Assembly (NCBI RefSeq): GCF_042477335.2
Contig: NC_091260.1
Coordinates: forward strand, 54,083,001 to 54,147,000
Reading direction: 5' to 3'
Length of the DNA: 64,000 bases
From: Ovis canadensis
Lineage: Eukaryota; Chordata; Mammalia; Artiodactyla; Bovidae
This document shows, in pieces, positions 22,588-33,356 of this stretch; positions within the stretch are counted from its first letter, which is position 1; the number at the start of each line of letters is the position of its first letter. Made by a program: the position numbers and the translations under genes. The notes under the pieces were generated by a model. The model saw only the letters and a program-made list of their open reading frames with translations. It made no database searches and was not told where the DNA came from.

Positions 22588-22791
22588 GGTGTCTCGGGGG
22601 TAAAAAAACCACCTGTGAATGCAGGAGACACGTGACATGGTGTTCAATCCCTAGGTCAGGAAGATCTGCTGGAGAAGGAAATGGCAACCGATTCCAGTAT
22701 CCTTTCCTGGGAAATCCCATGGACAAAGGCCCTAGGTGGGCTATAGTTCATGGTGTTGCAGAGTCGAGAACACGACTGAGCACACACACAT
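22588..22791 (+). mobile_element. Bov-tA SINE, diverged
   Basis: Diverged Bov-tA (B-box-like GTTCAATCCCT, GATCTGCTGGAGAAGG body), flanked by an 8-bp TSD AGGAAATT at 22580-22587 and 22792-22799. Confidence 0.85.
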
Positions 22792-22924
22792 AGGAAATTC
22801 AGATTCTCCAGCTTTTTAGGTCTCGTGTATCCACACACATATACACAAGCAAATAATAGAGTTAAAATTTAAATGTAATAAAAAATAAATGAGAGAATCA
22901 TTAGTTTTTAAAAAACAAAATTCA

Positions 22925-23102
22925 GGGACTTCCCTGGTGGTCCAGTAGCTAAGACTCTGCTCTCCCAGTGCAGGGGATCCAGATTTGATGCCTGGTCAGG
23001 GAACTAGACCCCACATGCCACAACTAAAAATTCTTGCATGCTGCAACAAAGATAGACGATCTCACATGCCACAGCTAAGACCCAGTGCAACCAAATAAAC
23101 AG
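22925..23102 (+). mobile_element. CHR-type tRNA-Glu SINE
   Basis: GGGACTTCCCTGGTGGTCCAG head and CAACTAAAAATTCTTGCATG body, characteristic of cetartiodactyl CHR SINEs. A T-run (23103-23123) follows directly, opposite to the usual A-rich tail. Confidence 0.85.
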
Positions 23103-23125
23103 CTTTTTTTTTTTTTTTTTTTTAG

Positions 23126-23880
23126 TTAGGGTGATAAGCCTTCAAGAAAAAAAAAAAATCTTTAAAAAAAATCAACTTTTTATATATTCTTTTCCCAAAA
23201 ATGATATTGAGCCTGCACACATTTTCTTTACTCAAGATTTGAAAGCCTGCCAACTTCCACTGGGAAGGAGAAGAAATCTATGGTAAGAGTAGCAAAGCTA
23301 TGACATAGATTGTTTTTAATGAGTATTGAGCAAATAAGTAAGTGACAACATTCTTCCCAATAATGCTACACTTGTGGTTTATAATTCTAAAGCCCCTCAC
23401 AGAAGAAAATGTGCTACATGCTTATGTATAAACTGAAAAAGAGCTGAAATTTCAGGTCACAAGGTCACAACTCTGAAAGCTGGCCTTTCCAACCCACAGC
23501 GTCTAATTAATCAAAATGCAGTATGGCCAGCAGGCATGGGAGTGATTTTCTGCTACTGAATCAGCATCACTGTCTCTTGCAACTCTTCCCAGATCTGGGC
23601 ACAGTTTGAATTGTTTGATAACATACTCTTGGAAACAATAAGTAAATATTTTCAATTAAACTATATTTCAGTTCACCACTTACAAATCATTTTTTAATGT
23701 ATTTTACCCATTCAGTGGACTAAGTGGAGCTCCCTTCACAAGGAGGGAGGCAAATTACTTAAACTCAAGTCTTTCCATGGTCCCTGTGCCCAGTTTCTTC
23801 CATTCACCACTTGAGACCTTTCTCCGCCCTTCTCCACTCTCTTCTCCCACTCTGCCCACTGTGCCTGAAAAGCCCTTGGC
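23126..23880. other. Non-repeat DNA
   Basis: No gene or named repeat seen. AT-rich at the left; a pyrimidine-rich part at 23775-23860. Confidence 0.45.
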
Positions 23881-24056
23881 CTGCAGCAACCAACTCCTGG
23901 GATTCTGGCTTCTTACTGGGCCCAGCCAATGTGAAGGAGGCAGGGTGGGCAACAGAGAGTGGGCCCTTCATCTTTATTTCTCCTGCTCCCTTCCTACCAG
24001 ATCTCAGCGAATGAGCTCTGTCCCTCTAGCCAACATACTTCCTTTCCAGTGAGTGT

Positions 24057-24250
24057 TAGTGTTGGTTGCTCAGTAGTGTCCAATTCTGTGTGACCCCATG
24101 GATTATAGCCCACCAGACTCCTCTGTTCATGGGATTCTCCAGGCAAGAATACTACAGAGGGTTGCCATTCTCTTCTCCAGCAGATCTTTCCAACCCAGGG
24201 ATAGAATCCAGGTCTCCTGCATTGCAAGTGTATTCCTTACCCCCTGAATT
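24057..24250 (-). mobile_element. Bov-tA SINE
   Basis: Reverse-orientation Bov-tA: GTTGCTCAGTAGTGTCCAA, then CAACCCAGGGATAGAATCC, with a partly lost tRNA head at its right end. Confidence 0.88.
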
Positions 24251-24426
24251 ATCCTCTGTATTCCAGACACGGCCTCTTCCCTCTCTCCTTCTGTCCTAGA
24301 GATGGTAACATGTCAATAGCCCCAAATATTGCAGTTGTTTTCCTTGAACTTGGCTCTTGCTTTGTAAATAGTCCTTTTATTGAACTCTCCTCAAATCACC
24401 TGAATGTGTCCTCTATTTCCTGCTAA

Positions 24427-24624
24427 GGGCTTCCCTGATGGCTCAGTGGTAAAGAATCTGCCAGCAATGTGGGAGACCTGGGTTCTATCCCTGGGTTGGG
24501 AAGATCCCCTGGAGAATGGAATGGCAACCCACTCCAATATTCTTGCCTGGAGAATTCCATGGACAGACCATGGGATCACAAAGAGCTGGACATGACTGAG
24601 TGACTTAACACTTTCACTTTTCTG
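24427..24624 (+). mobile_element. Bov-tA SINE
   Basis: Full Bov-tA (GGGCTTCCCTGATGGCTCAG start) with a perfect 11-bp TSD TTTCCTGCTAA at 24416-24426 and 24625-24635. The inner TGGACAGACC region lacks the usual GAGGAGCCTGG block. Confidence 0.92.
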
Positions 24625-24660
24625 TTTCCTGCTAAAAACCCAGTAATACACACACTTAAT

Positions 24661-26344
24661 AAGTAACAGTAGGACCTGCACCCGGGTCTGTTAACTCCCC
24701 AACCAGACCTCTTAACCTGGCCTGTAGTCAAGGCTGTCAGGTGGTGAACCTGACTGCCCCTTTCATCTTCTAACAATGCCTTATCTGCAAACACAGATCC
24801 TGTTTCAGCCCTAGGGTTTGGATGCAGGATGAGGCTAGTGGAAACTGAGAAGGAACTGATTATTCTGGAGGAACCACCATTCCCATTCTGTTTCAGGTCA
24901 GGGGTGTAAATCAGCCTCACCTGAGATACCCAGGAGGGAAGGATTTCAGAGCCTCAGGCTTTTGCTCTTTCACCACACCAGCCAAGCTCATAAAACTGTG
25001 CTCTTCTCTATATGAGGCAAAAGCAAGTAAGACAATTTAATCTGCCTCTGAGGAATCAGAAAGAAGGTAGCTACAGTAGCAGCTGTCAGACACAAAATGG
25101 TCTTCTGGTAAACCAGGTATGCAAGCACAGTCCTGTGCTGTGACAGAGTCAAGCTCAGCACTGAAGGAGGCCACTGAGCATGTTCATGCCTGACAGGAGT
25201 TTCATTTCTTGATAAGTATCCCTGTCCTGTCAGGTTGGACTGAGAAAGAGCATTACTCCAGACACCTACGTCTTCTCAAGCGTCTATTTAGATGACAGTT
25301 TAGATATACTAAGGATGGCTGACTGTGGCCTTTAATTCTGGTTAATAGCTTGATTTTACTTGAACCATGTAAAATTTGTTTGTCAAAATTTTTTTTTTCC
25401 TCATTAGACAAAGGCCTCAAGTTAAACGTGCTTGATTTAGACCACTGAAGTGTTAAGTGTTTGTCACTATGAGAAAGAGGCTACACACTTGGGCCCTTCT
25501 GTTTCCCTAGACATGCCCTTGAGCTCTCCTCACTGCCTGCAGAAATTTAAAGATAAAATTCCACGTGGAACATTTTGCTCTCTTCCAGGGAGTGAAATGA
25601 GAACACCAGGGGAAAGGGAAAGCAGCTTTGGCCAGGGAGGAGCCCTATGAGGGTCAGAGTTGAGAAAAACCTCAGTTCCTCAGTGCTGTTGCTATAGATT
25701 TAAAATATATAGCCATGAAGGGTTTTGGCTGATTTCCCAGGGGCATATACACTCCAAATTCCTAGCTCGTCTATCAAGAGCTGTACATTGTTTAATGTTG
25801 CTTAAGACAAGCAGGGTGCTGCCAATACGTCCTTCCCTTCAGGGAGTGCTTTTCTCCTTGAATGTTTTCATCTTGGCTTGGTGGAGGCAAAGGCCATAAG
25901 AAGGAATCAAGTGCTTTGCTCTGGGTGTCACCACGCCCTGACTGCTTCTCCTGATCCTATACCTCATAACATATAGAAACGAGTCTTTTTATTCATTCTT
26001 TCTCTTACTAAGCCTTTAAGGATTATATTTGTTCCAAATACTCAGCTTAGAGGACTTCGGCAAGTGGGAGAGGTCAACAAGTCAACACAAGACTATAATC
26101 CAAGCTGATTATTGCTGAGAGATTTAGAACAACATGTTTTGGGGTTATTTTTCAACAATCTTGTCTACAACTAAATTATTAACTCATCTTTGTGATCTGA
26201 CTTCTTATACTCTTCACAGTGTCCCCAGTATAAAGATGTCTCCTTTAGCTCAGTCCTCTCCAGGAAAGAGCATTATCCTCTATTCTTTCTAATGAATGGG
26301 CCTAGAAACTCTAAGTGTATCTTACACAAAGCTGTTTGCTCTAT
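24661..26344. other. Non-repeat DNA
   Basis: No recognised gene or repeat in about 1.7 kb. Frames of 66-79 codons at 25450 and 25660 have no motif and no splice support that I can see. Confidence 0.45.
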
Positions 26345-26358
26345 CACAGTTCCATTAT

Positions 26359-26574
26359 GGGCTTCCCTGGTAGCTCAACTAATAAAGAATCCACCTGCAA
26401 TGCAGGAGACCCCAGTTCAATTCCTGGGTTGGGAAGTTCCCCTGGAGAAGGGATAGGCCACCCACTCCAGTATTCTTGCCTGGAGAATCCCCAAGGACAG
26501 AGGAGTCTGGTGGACTACAGTCCATGAGGTCACAAAGAGTCAGACACGACTGACCAACACGGCACAAACCACAC
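26359..26574 (+). mobile_element. Bov-tA SINE
   Basis: Bov-tA with TSD CACAGTTCCATTAT (26345-26358) and CACAGTTTCACTAT (26575-26588), two transitions in 14 bp. Confidence 0.92.
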
Positions 26575-26588
26575 CACAGTTTCACTAT

Positions 26589-27742
26589 AGTTGCTGTTTC
26601 ATAAAGATCATTGGGAGATTTTGACTCTCTTCTCCAAGGTACCATGCCATTCCAAATAGCTAAGAAGCACAAAGGCTTTTGTGCCATGGAATTCATTCAA
26701 GAGGAGGGGAGGACTTTTCTCTTGAAGGATTTTATGTAGAATATTGAAGATGTGAACTCAGTCACTGGCCCCTAAGCAAGGGGTTCTTTCAAAACAGGAA
26801 GGACTGGCAGCTAAATGTTCTCTTAGTTAAATCCTCTGAAAGTATAAACACAGGAATTCCACTTCCTTATCAATTTACTTATCTCCAACGCCTCTGACTG
26901 ATAAAGGAGGTGATCTCACATCGTTGATTGAGATGGGTAACTCAAGCTCTCTTGCAACAAGGCTTTATTTGGAATATGTTAGAGGAAAGAAAAAGGAAAG
27001 TCAGTGGTTTAGAACAATTATGGAGAAACCACCAATGAAGCTGGCATTTCTTTATTAAAGAGTTGGCTTCAACTGGGCCAGAGATTAATTGACTGGAAGG
27101 AGGAATGGCCTCATCAGCTTTCACTCTGATGTCATAAAGCTACTGTTGCTTGCTTCTCCCTCTGTCAAACAAAGGGACTCCACGCTCTTGGCAGGTCCAC
27201 TTTTTTATTCTCACCACCGAAAGCCCTCATGCATTTAAATGTCAAGACCTCTGAAAAGGTACCTCAGCACTGCTAAACCAGGAAGGACCAGGAAGAGGGA
27301 GAGCAAACAGACGCTTATCTGCAGGACCAGAGGAACAAATTGGTCCCTGGCCTGTACCTGAGTGTGCAGTTGAGCCAGGCATCACAAGGACTCTGTCTGG
27401 CAGGAGGCCACAGTGCAGCCCTCTGTGGAGCCCTGCACCCTGAAAGAGTTCATTCACTCCACATGGGTGAGCAATTTCCTCCCAAGTGGCTACTCACCAA
27501 TGGCAGACTCAATTACTGGCAAGATTGATGGGTCTGCCCAGCCTGCAGAATCTACCATAGTTCTCTTTTGTTCTTTGAAGAGAAATCTTCACACACAACA
27601 GCTGAAGCTCTGGGACAAATCTCATGTCGAATAATGGAATAATTCCTCTAAATGGAAAAAAAAAAAGGGAAACAAAGGGGCAAATCGCAATAAAGATTGC
27701 AGAAAGTGACTCAGGAAGCACTGACTCCCACATCTCCCTCCT
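26589..27742. other. Non-repeat DNA
   Basis: No recognised gene or repeat. Several overlapping short frames on both strands at 27240-27640 carry no known domain. Confidence 0.45.
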
Positions 27743-27753
27743 ACACACACACA

Positions 27754-27796
<43 letters not shown>
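27743..27796 (+). repeat. (CA)n microsatellite
   Basis: 54 bases of AC dinucleotides with one AT interruption at about 27760. It creates long Val/Cys and Thr/His repeats in artificial frames. Confidence 0.97.
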
Positions 27797-27798
<2 letters not shown>

Positions 27799-28003
27799 CA
27801 GAAGGGCAATAACTCCTAGGGCCAAGAGTTGAAAACCCTTTCTTACCAGTGTGGGAAAAGCCATCCACTCTGCCCACAGGAATGCCCTGAGCTCTGTGTT
27901 CTTTCTCTGTCTTCCTAGCACAGGCTTTCTGCTGCCTGGATCTGAACCTAAGGGGTTTTTTGCTTTTATCTGATTTTATCTAGAATAACTTCTTGGTAAA
28001 GCT

Positions 28004-28179
28004 GAGGAGCAACCCCACATCCAAGGAGCAGTGGCTGTGCAGGCACAGGAGAGCCGAGAGGAGCTACTCCACGTTCAAGGTCAGGAGGGGTGGCAGTGAG
28101 GAGATACCCCTCATCCAAGGTAAGGCGCAGTGGCTGCGCTTTGCTGGAGCAGCCGTGAAGAGATATCCCACATCCAAGG
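28004..28179 (+). repeat. Four-unit 5' UTR repeat block of BovB
   Basis: Units at 28004-28026, 28058-28080, 28098-28120 and 28157-28179 share GAGGAG..A..CC.CATCCAAGG. Spacing is unequal (54, 40 and 59 bp start to start), and between units a GCAGTGGCTG-like block also recurs. This is a property of the BovB 5' region, not a CRISPR array. Confidence 0.8.
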
Positions 28180-28624
28180 TAAGAGAAACCCAAGTAAGAT
28201 GGTAGATGTTGCGAGAGGGCATCAGAGGGCAGACACACTGAAACCATAATCACAGAAAACTAGTCAATCTAATCACACGGACCACAGCCTTGTCTAACTC
28301 AATGAAACTAAGCCATGCCATGTGGGGCCACCCAAGATGGGCGGGTCATGGTGGAGATGCCTGACAGAATGTGGTCCACTGGAGAAGGGAATGGCAAACC
28401 ACTTCAGTATTCTTGCCTTGAGAACCCCATGAACAGTATGAAAAGGCAAAATGATAGGATACTGAAAGAGGAACTCCCCAGGTCAGTAGGTGCCCAATAT
28501 GCTACTGGAGATCAGTGGAGAAATAACTCCAGAAAGAATGAAGGGATGGAGCCAAAGCAAAAACAATACCCAGTTGTGGATGGGACTGGTGATAGAAGCA
28601 AGATCTGATGCTGTAAAGAGCAAT

Positions 28625-31392
28625 ATTGCATAGGAACCTGGAATGTCAGGTCCATGAATCAAGGCAAATTGGAAGTGGTCAAATGAGATGGCAAGGGTGA
28701 ACTTCGACATTCTAGGAATCAGAGAACTAAAATGGACTGAAATGGGTGAATTTAACTCAGATGACCATTATACATACTACTGCGGGCAGGAATCCCTCAG
28801 AAGAAATGGAGTAGCCATCATGGTCAACAGAAGAGTCCGAAATGCAGTACTTGGATGCAATCTCAAAAATGACAGAATGATCTCTGTTCGTCTCCAAGGC
28901 AAACCATTCGATACCACAGTACTCCAAGTCTATGCCCCAACCAGTAACGCTGAAGAAGCTGAAGTTGAACGGTTCTATGAAGACCTACAAGAACTACCAC
29001 CCAAAAAAGATGTCCTTTTCACTATAAGGGACGGGAATGCAAAAGTAGGAAGTCAAGAAACACCTGGAGTAACAGGCAAATTTGGCCTTGGAATGCGGAA
29101 TGAAGCAGGGCAAAGACTAATAGAGTTTTGCCAAGAAAATGCACTGGTCATAGCAAACACTCTCTTCCAACAACACAAGAGAAGACTCTACACATGGACA
29201 TCACCAGATGGTCAACACCGAAATCAGACTGATAATATTCTTTGCAAACAAAGATGGAGAAACTCTATACAGTCAGCAAAAACAAGACCGGGAGCTGACT
29301 GTGGCTCAGATCATGAACTCTTTATTGCCAAATTCAGACTTAAATTGAAGAAAGTAGGGAAAACCAATAGACCATTCAGGTATGACCTAAATCAAATCCC
29401 TCATGATTATACAGTGGAAGTGAGAAATAGATTTAAGGGACTAGATCTGATAGATAGAGTGCCTGATGAACTATGAATGGAGGTTTGTGACACTGTACAG
29501 GAGACAGGGATCGAGACCATTCCCATGGAAAAGAAATGCAAAAAAGCAAAATGGCTATCTGGAGAGGCCTTGCAAATACCTGTGAAAAGAAGAGAGGCGA
29601 AAAGCAAAGGAGAAAAGGAAAGATATAAGCATCTGAATGCAGAGTTCCAAAGAATAGCAAGGAGAGATAAGAAAGTCTCCTTCAGCAATCAATGTAAAAA
29701 AATAGTGGAAAACAACAGAATGGGAAAGACTAGAGATCTCTTCAAGAAAATTAGAGATACCAAGGAAATATTTCATGCAAAGATGGGCTTGATAAAGGAC
29801 AGAAATGGTATGGACCTAACAGAAACAGAAGATATTAAGAAGAGGTGGCAAGAATACACAGAAGAACTGTACAAAAAAGAGCTTCATGGCCAAGATAATC
29901 ACAATGGTGTGATCACTCACCTAGAACCAGACATTCTGGCATGTGAAGTCAAGTGGGCCTTAGGAAGCATCACTAAGTACAAAGCTAGTGGAGGTGATGG
30001 AATTCCAGTTGAGCTGTTTCAAATCCTGAAAGATGATTCTGTGAAAGTGCTGCACTCAATATGCCAGCAAATTTGGAAAACTCAGCAGTGGCCACAGGAC
30101 TGGAAAAGGTCAGTGTTCATTCCAATCCCAAAGAAAGGCAATGCCAAAGAATGCTCAAACTACCACACAATTGCACTCATCTCACATGCTAGGAAAGTAA
30201 TGCTCAAAATTCTCCAAGCCAGGCTTCAGCAATATGTGAACCATGAACATCCAGATGTTCAAGCTGGATTTAGAAAAGGCAGAGGAACCAGAGATCAAAT
30301 TGCCAACATCCACTGGATCATGGAAAAAGCAAGAGAGTTCCAGAAAAACATCTATTTCTGCTTTATTGACTATGCCAAAGCCTTTGACTGTGTGGAACAC
30401 AATAAACTGGAAAATTCTGAAAGAGATGGGAATACCAGACCACCTGACCTGCCTCTTGAGAAACCTATATGCAGGTCAGGAAGCAACAGTTAGAACTGGA
30501 CATTGGAACAACAGACTGGTTCCAAATAGGAAAAGGAGTACGTCAAGGCTGTATATTGTCACCCTGCTTGTTTAACTTGTATGCAGAGTACATCATGAGA
30601 AACACTGGACTGGAAGAAGCACAAGGTGGAATCAAGATTGCCAGGAGAAATATCAATCACCTCAGATATGCAGATGACACCACCCTTATGGCAGAAAGTG
30701 AAGAGGAGCTAAAAAGCCTCTTGATGAAAGTGAAAGAGGAGAGTGAAAAAGTTGGCTTAAAGCTCAACATTCAGAAAACGAAGATCATGGCATCTGGTCC
30801 CATCACTTCATGGGAAATAGATGGGGAAACAATGTCAGAGTTTATTTTGGGGAGCTCCAAAATCACTGCAGGTGGTGTTTGCAGCCATGAAATTAAAAGA
30901 CGCTTACTCCTTGGAAGGAAAGTTATGACCAACCTAGATAGCATATTCAAAAGCAGAGACATTACTTTACCAACAAAGGTCCATCTGGTTTTTCCAGTAG
31001 TAGTGTATGGATGTGAGAGTTGGACTGTGAAGAAAGCTGAGCGCTGAAGAATTGATGCTTTTGAACTGTGGTGTTGGAGAAGACTCTTGAGAGTCCCTTG
31101 GACTGCAAGGAGATCCAGCCCTGGGTGTTCTTTGGAAGGAATGATGCTAAAGCTGAAACTCCAGTACTTTGGCCTCCTCATGTGAAGAGTTGACCCATTG
31201 GAAAAGACTTTGATGCTGGGAAGGATTGGGGTCAGGAGTAGAAGGGGACAACAAAGGTTGAGATGGATGGATGGCATCACCGACTCGATGGACGTGAGTT
31301 TGGGTGAACTCCAGGAGCTGGTGATGGACAGGGAGGCCTGGCGTGCTACAATTCATGGGATCTCAAAGAGTCGGGCACAACTGAGCGACTGA
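28625..31392 (+). pseudogene. BovB ORF, endonuclease plus RT, four lesions
   Basis: From 28625 the frame shows GTWNVRSMNQGKL. A 2-base loss near 28685 shifts it. The endonuclease follows (28688-29476) with ELKW, YAPTSNAEE and GSDHEL intact, but the GDWNAKVG-type motif reads RDGNAKVG and IDYIL reads TDNIL. A TGA at 29474 comes from a TGGAAT-to-TGAATG change and leaves the frame unchanged. The RT (29477 on) has QAGFRKGRGTRDQ and motif A CFIDYAKAFDCV; a 2-base loss near 30407 and a 1-base gain near 30501 shift it before motif B and an intact YADDTTL motif C. A TGA at 31045 (KKAER-stop) is a CpG-type change. The final stop is at 31390-31392. Confidence 0.85.
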
Positions 31393-31403
31393 ACTGAAAG
31401 CTG

Positions 31404-31911
31404 TATTGGACCCAAAGCCTCCTGAATTTCACCTACTAGCTTTTTTCTTCCAGAGACAGCTAATATAATTTATGGTTCCAGATGCAAAGTGGGTTCCTTG
31501 TCCACAAAAGCAGAAGAAAAAGATGTTTCTTCTGTGGTCTCTCTTGCATTCTGTTAAGGTGGGTTGTTTTTTTGTTTTTTTGTTCTTTTTGCATGTGCAA
31601 CCCTGCAGTTTGAGGTGAATAGAGAGCCGCATAGGTGTCTAGAGCCTCGTCCCACAATATGGGTTGCGAATGCTGACCCCTAAACCTCTCTCCACCACAT
31701 CCATGCGCCCACCAGAGGTAGAAGACAGAAGCAATAACTGGGCCATCTTAGGGAGTGGGAGGCCCCAAACTTGTCCAACAGAGGTGGCAGGAGATAGGAG
31801 CACAAGTAAATCAAGGCTCTAAGCCCCCTGTGGAGGCTCCATGATCCCACTGAACTTCACTTACAAAACACAAATTATAACAGAAAATTAAGGGTTTCAA
31901 GATGGCGACCA
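31404..31911. other. Non-repeat DNA
   Basis: No gene or repeat recognised. A short T-rich stretch lies near 31566-31590. Confidence 0.45.
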
Positions 31912-32334
31912 CATGCGGAGAAAAGGGAACCCGCTTAGACTGTTGGTGGGAATGCAAACAGTAGAGCCACTATAGAGAACAGTGTGGAGATTCCTTAAAA
32001 AACTGGAAATAGAACTGCCATACAACCCAGAAATCCCACTGCTGGGCATACACACTGAGGAAACCAGAATTGAAAGAGACATGTGTACTCCAGTGTTCAT
32101 CACAGCACTCTTTACAATAGCCAGGACATGGAAGCAACCTAGATGTCCATTGGCAGACAAATGGATAAGAAAGCTATGGTACGTACACACAATGGAATAT
32201 TACTCAGCATTAAAAAGAATGCATTTGAATCAGTTCTAATGAGGTGGATGAAACTGGAGCCTATTATACAGAGTGAAGTAAGTCAGAAAGAAAAACACCA
32301 ATACAGTATATTAATGCATGTATATGCAATTTAG
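31912..32334 (+). pseudogene. L1 ORF2 C-terminus with a frameshift
   Basis: Same region as the ORF2 end at 1-576, but a one-base loss in the A-run near 32210 shifts the frame (KRMHLNQF-stop in one frame, [12 protein letters not shown] onward in the next). The cysteine motif start is also lost: the copy begins at the GEKGT region. Inert. Confidence 0.8.
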
Positions 32335-32585
32335 AAAGATGGTAAAAATGACCCTATATGTGAGACGGCAAAAGAGACACAGATGTAAAGAACAGTCTTT
32401 TGGACTGTGGGAGAAGGCGAGGGTGGGATGATTTGAGAGAATAGCATTGAGACATGTATATTATCATATGTGAAATAGACGACCAGTCCAGGTTCAATGC
32501 ATGAGACAGGGTGGTCAGGGATGGCGCACTGGGATGACACTGAGGGATGGGATGGGGAGGGAGGTGGGATGTTCAGGATGGGGAC

Positions 32586-32712
32586 ACACATGAGTACATC
32601 TACCCTCTGTTTATCTAAATCCATATGTTTAGAGAAGCTTGCAATTTTTAGCTTCACATCTATATTTCCCATATTAGAAGGAAACAGGGCTGGCTTCGTG
32701 AGTTGGTGCCCA
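32586..32712 (-). repeat. 127-bp inverted copy inserted in the L1 3' UTR
   Basis: Reverse complement of 33357-33483 over 127 bp with about five mismatches (about 96% identity) and no gaps. It replaces a few bases between ACACATG and TGGCTGATTCATG of the L1 3' UTR, which are nearly adjacent in the L1 fragment at 14061-14161. Confidence 0.92.
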
Positions 32713-32957
32713 TGGCTGATTCATGTCAATGTATGGCAAAAACCACTACAATATTGTAAAATAATTAGCCTCCAATTAAAGTAAATTAATTAATTTTTAA
32801 AAACAAAATAAAATGAAAATACCTAACCAAAACCCTCTGGGGAGCTTGAAGTTGTTTAGAGCATGAGGCACCCATCTCCTTGCTTGGCCCTGCTCCAAAC
32901 TCCAGTGTTTTGATTTGTTTGGCCTCATGTGCCTCAAACACACACACTTGGGCTACC

Positions 32958-33078
32958 ATCATGACCTCATCTAATCCTAACTATGTCTCCAAAGCCTCTC
33001 CTCCTAACACTATCACTTTGTGGAGTTGAGTTTCAATATAAGAATTTTAGCAGGACAGAAACATTCAGTCTGTAGCAA
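32958..33078 (-). mobile_element. MLT1-type LTR fragment
   Basis: CATGACCTCATCTAATCCTAAC, TCTCCAAAGCC, GAGTTTCAATATAAGAATTT and ACATTCAGTCTGTAGCA match the terminal part of an antisense MaLR LTR. Confidence 0.65.
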
Positions 33079-33081
33079 CTT

Positions 33082-33128
33082 GGAATCTAAAATAGTCAAA
33101 TAGTTTCAAGGAATCTAAAATAGTCAAA
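33082..33128. repeat. Short direct repeat, 19 bp
   Basis: GGAATCTAAAATAGTCAAA occurs at 33082-33100 and 33110-33128, 28 bp apart start to start. It abuts the left end of the L1M 3' UTR fragment. Confidence 0.85.
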
Positions 33129-33286
33129 CTCATAGAAACAAAGAATAAAATGCAGCTTTCAAGGGTCTTAGGGGGAGGAGGAAATTGGGAGATGCTGCTC
33201 AAGGGTAAAAAAATTCAGTTATTTTATACAATTTTTGTTGTAATAAATATTAAAGTCCAGAAAGCAAAAAAAAAAAAAAAAAAAAG
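33110..33286 (+). mobile_element. L1M 3' UTR fragment with long poly(A)
   Basis: GTCAAACTCATAGAAACAAAG, then GGGAGGAGGAAATTGGGAGATG, is an L1M 3' UTR segment. It ends with AATAAA (33242-33247) and a 21-base A-run (33266-33286). The long uninterrupted A-run is unusual for an old fragment. Confidence 0.6.
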
Positions 33287-33356
33287 ATGATGACCACAGA
33301 GCAGTAAACTCCAAGCCAGAGCCCGCGTGTGAATGCATGATCTTGCGTAACTGCAC

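Larger units (their letters stand above)
23880..24660. repeat. Probable ancient interspersed repeat carrying two SINEs
   Basis: Segments around 'ctgggcccagccaatgtgaagg', 'tttgtaaatagtccttttattgaactctcctcaaatcacc' and 'tttcctgctaaaaacccagtaatacacac' look like one old mammalian element whose end carries TTGTAAATAGTCC. It is interrupted by Bov-tA copies at 24057-24250 and 24427-24624. Family not identified. Confidence 0.45.
28001..31403 (+). mobile_element. Near-full-length BovB LINE
   Basis: The longest BovB copy, 3.4 kb. It has a 5' UTR with four imperfect 23-bp repeats (28004-28179), an endonuclease domain, a reverse transcriptase and the 3' end GAGCGACTGAACTGAA. No clear TSD. The BovB start is judged from the first repeat unit, so the 5' limit is approximate. 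Confidence 0.9.
31912..32805 (+). mobile_element. Ruminant L1 3' end with an internal foreign segment
   Basis: 5'-truncated ruminant L1: ORF2 C-terminus (to a stop at 32332-32334), the GGGGAGGGAGGTGGG 3' UTR run near 32553, and an end TATTGTAAAATAATTAGCCTCCAATTAAA. Between 32586 and 32712 it contains a segment that is not L1 but an inverted copy of 33357-33483. Confidence 0.88.

Noticed and set aside
23777-24052. 91-codon frame with a leucine/proline-rich start
   Set aside because: Pyrimidine-rich composition alone keeps it open. It overlaps a probable old repeat and a second frame on the same DNA.
27509-27921. Frames with long Val/Cys repeats
   Set aside because: They are translations of the (CA)n microsatellite.
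28004-28179. Regularly recurring 23-bp motif as a CRISPR-like array
   Set aside because: The units are imperfect, unequally spaced and belong to the BovB 5' UTR in a mammalian genome.
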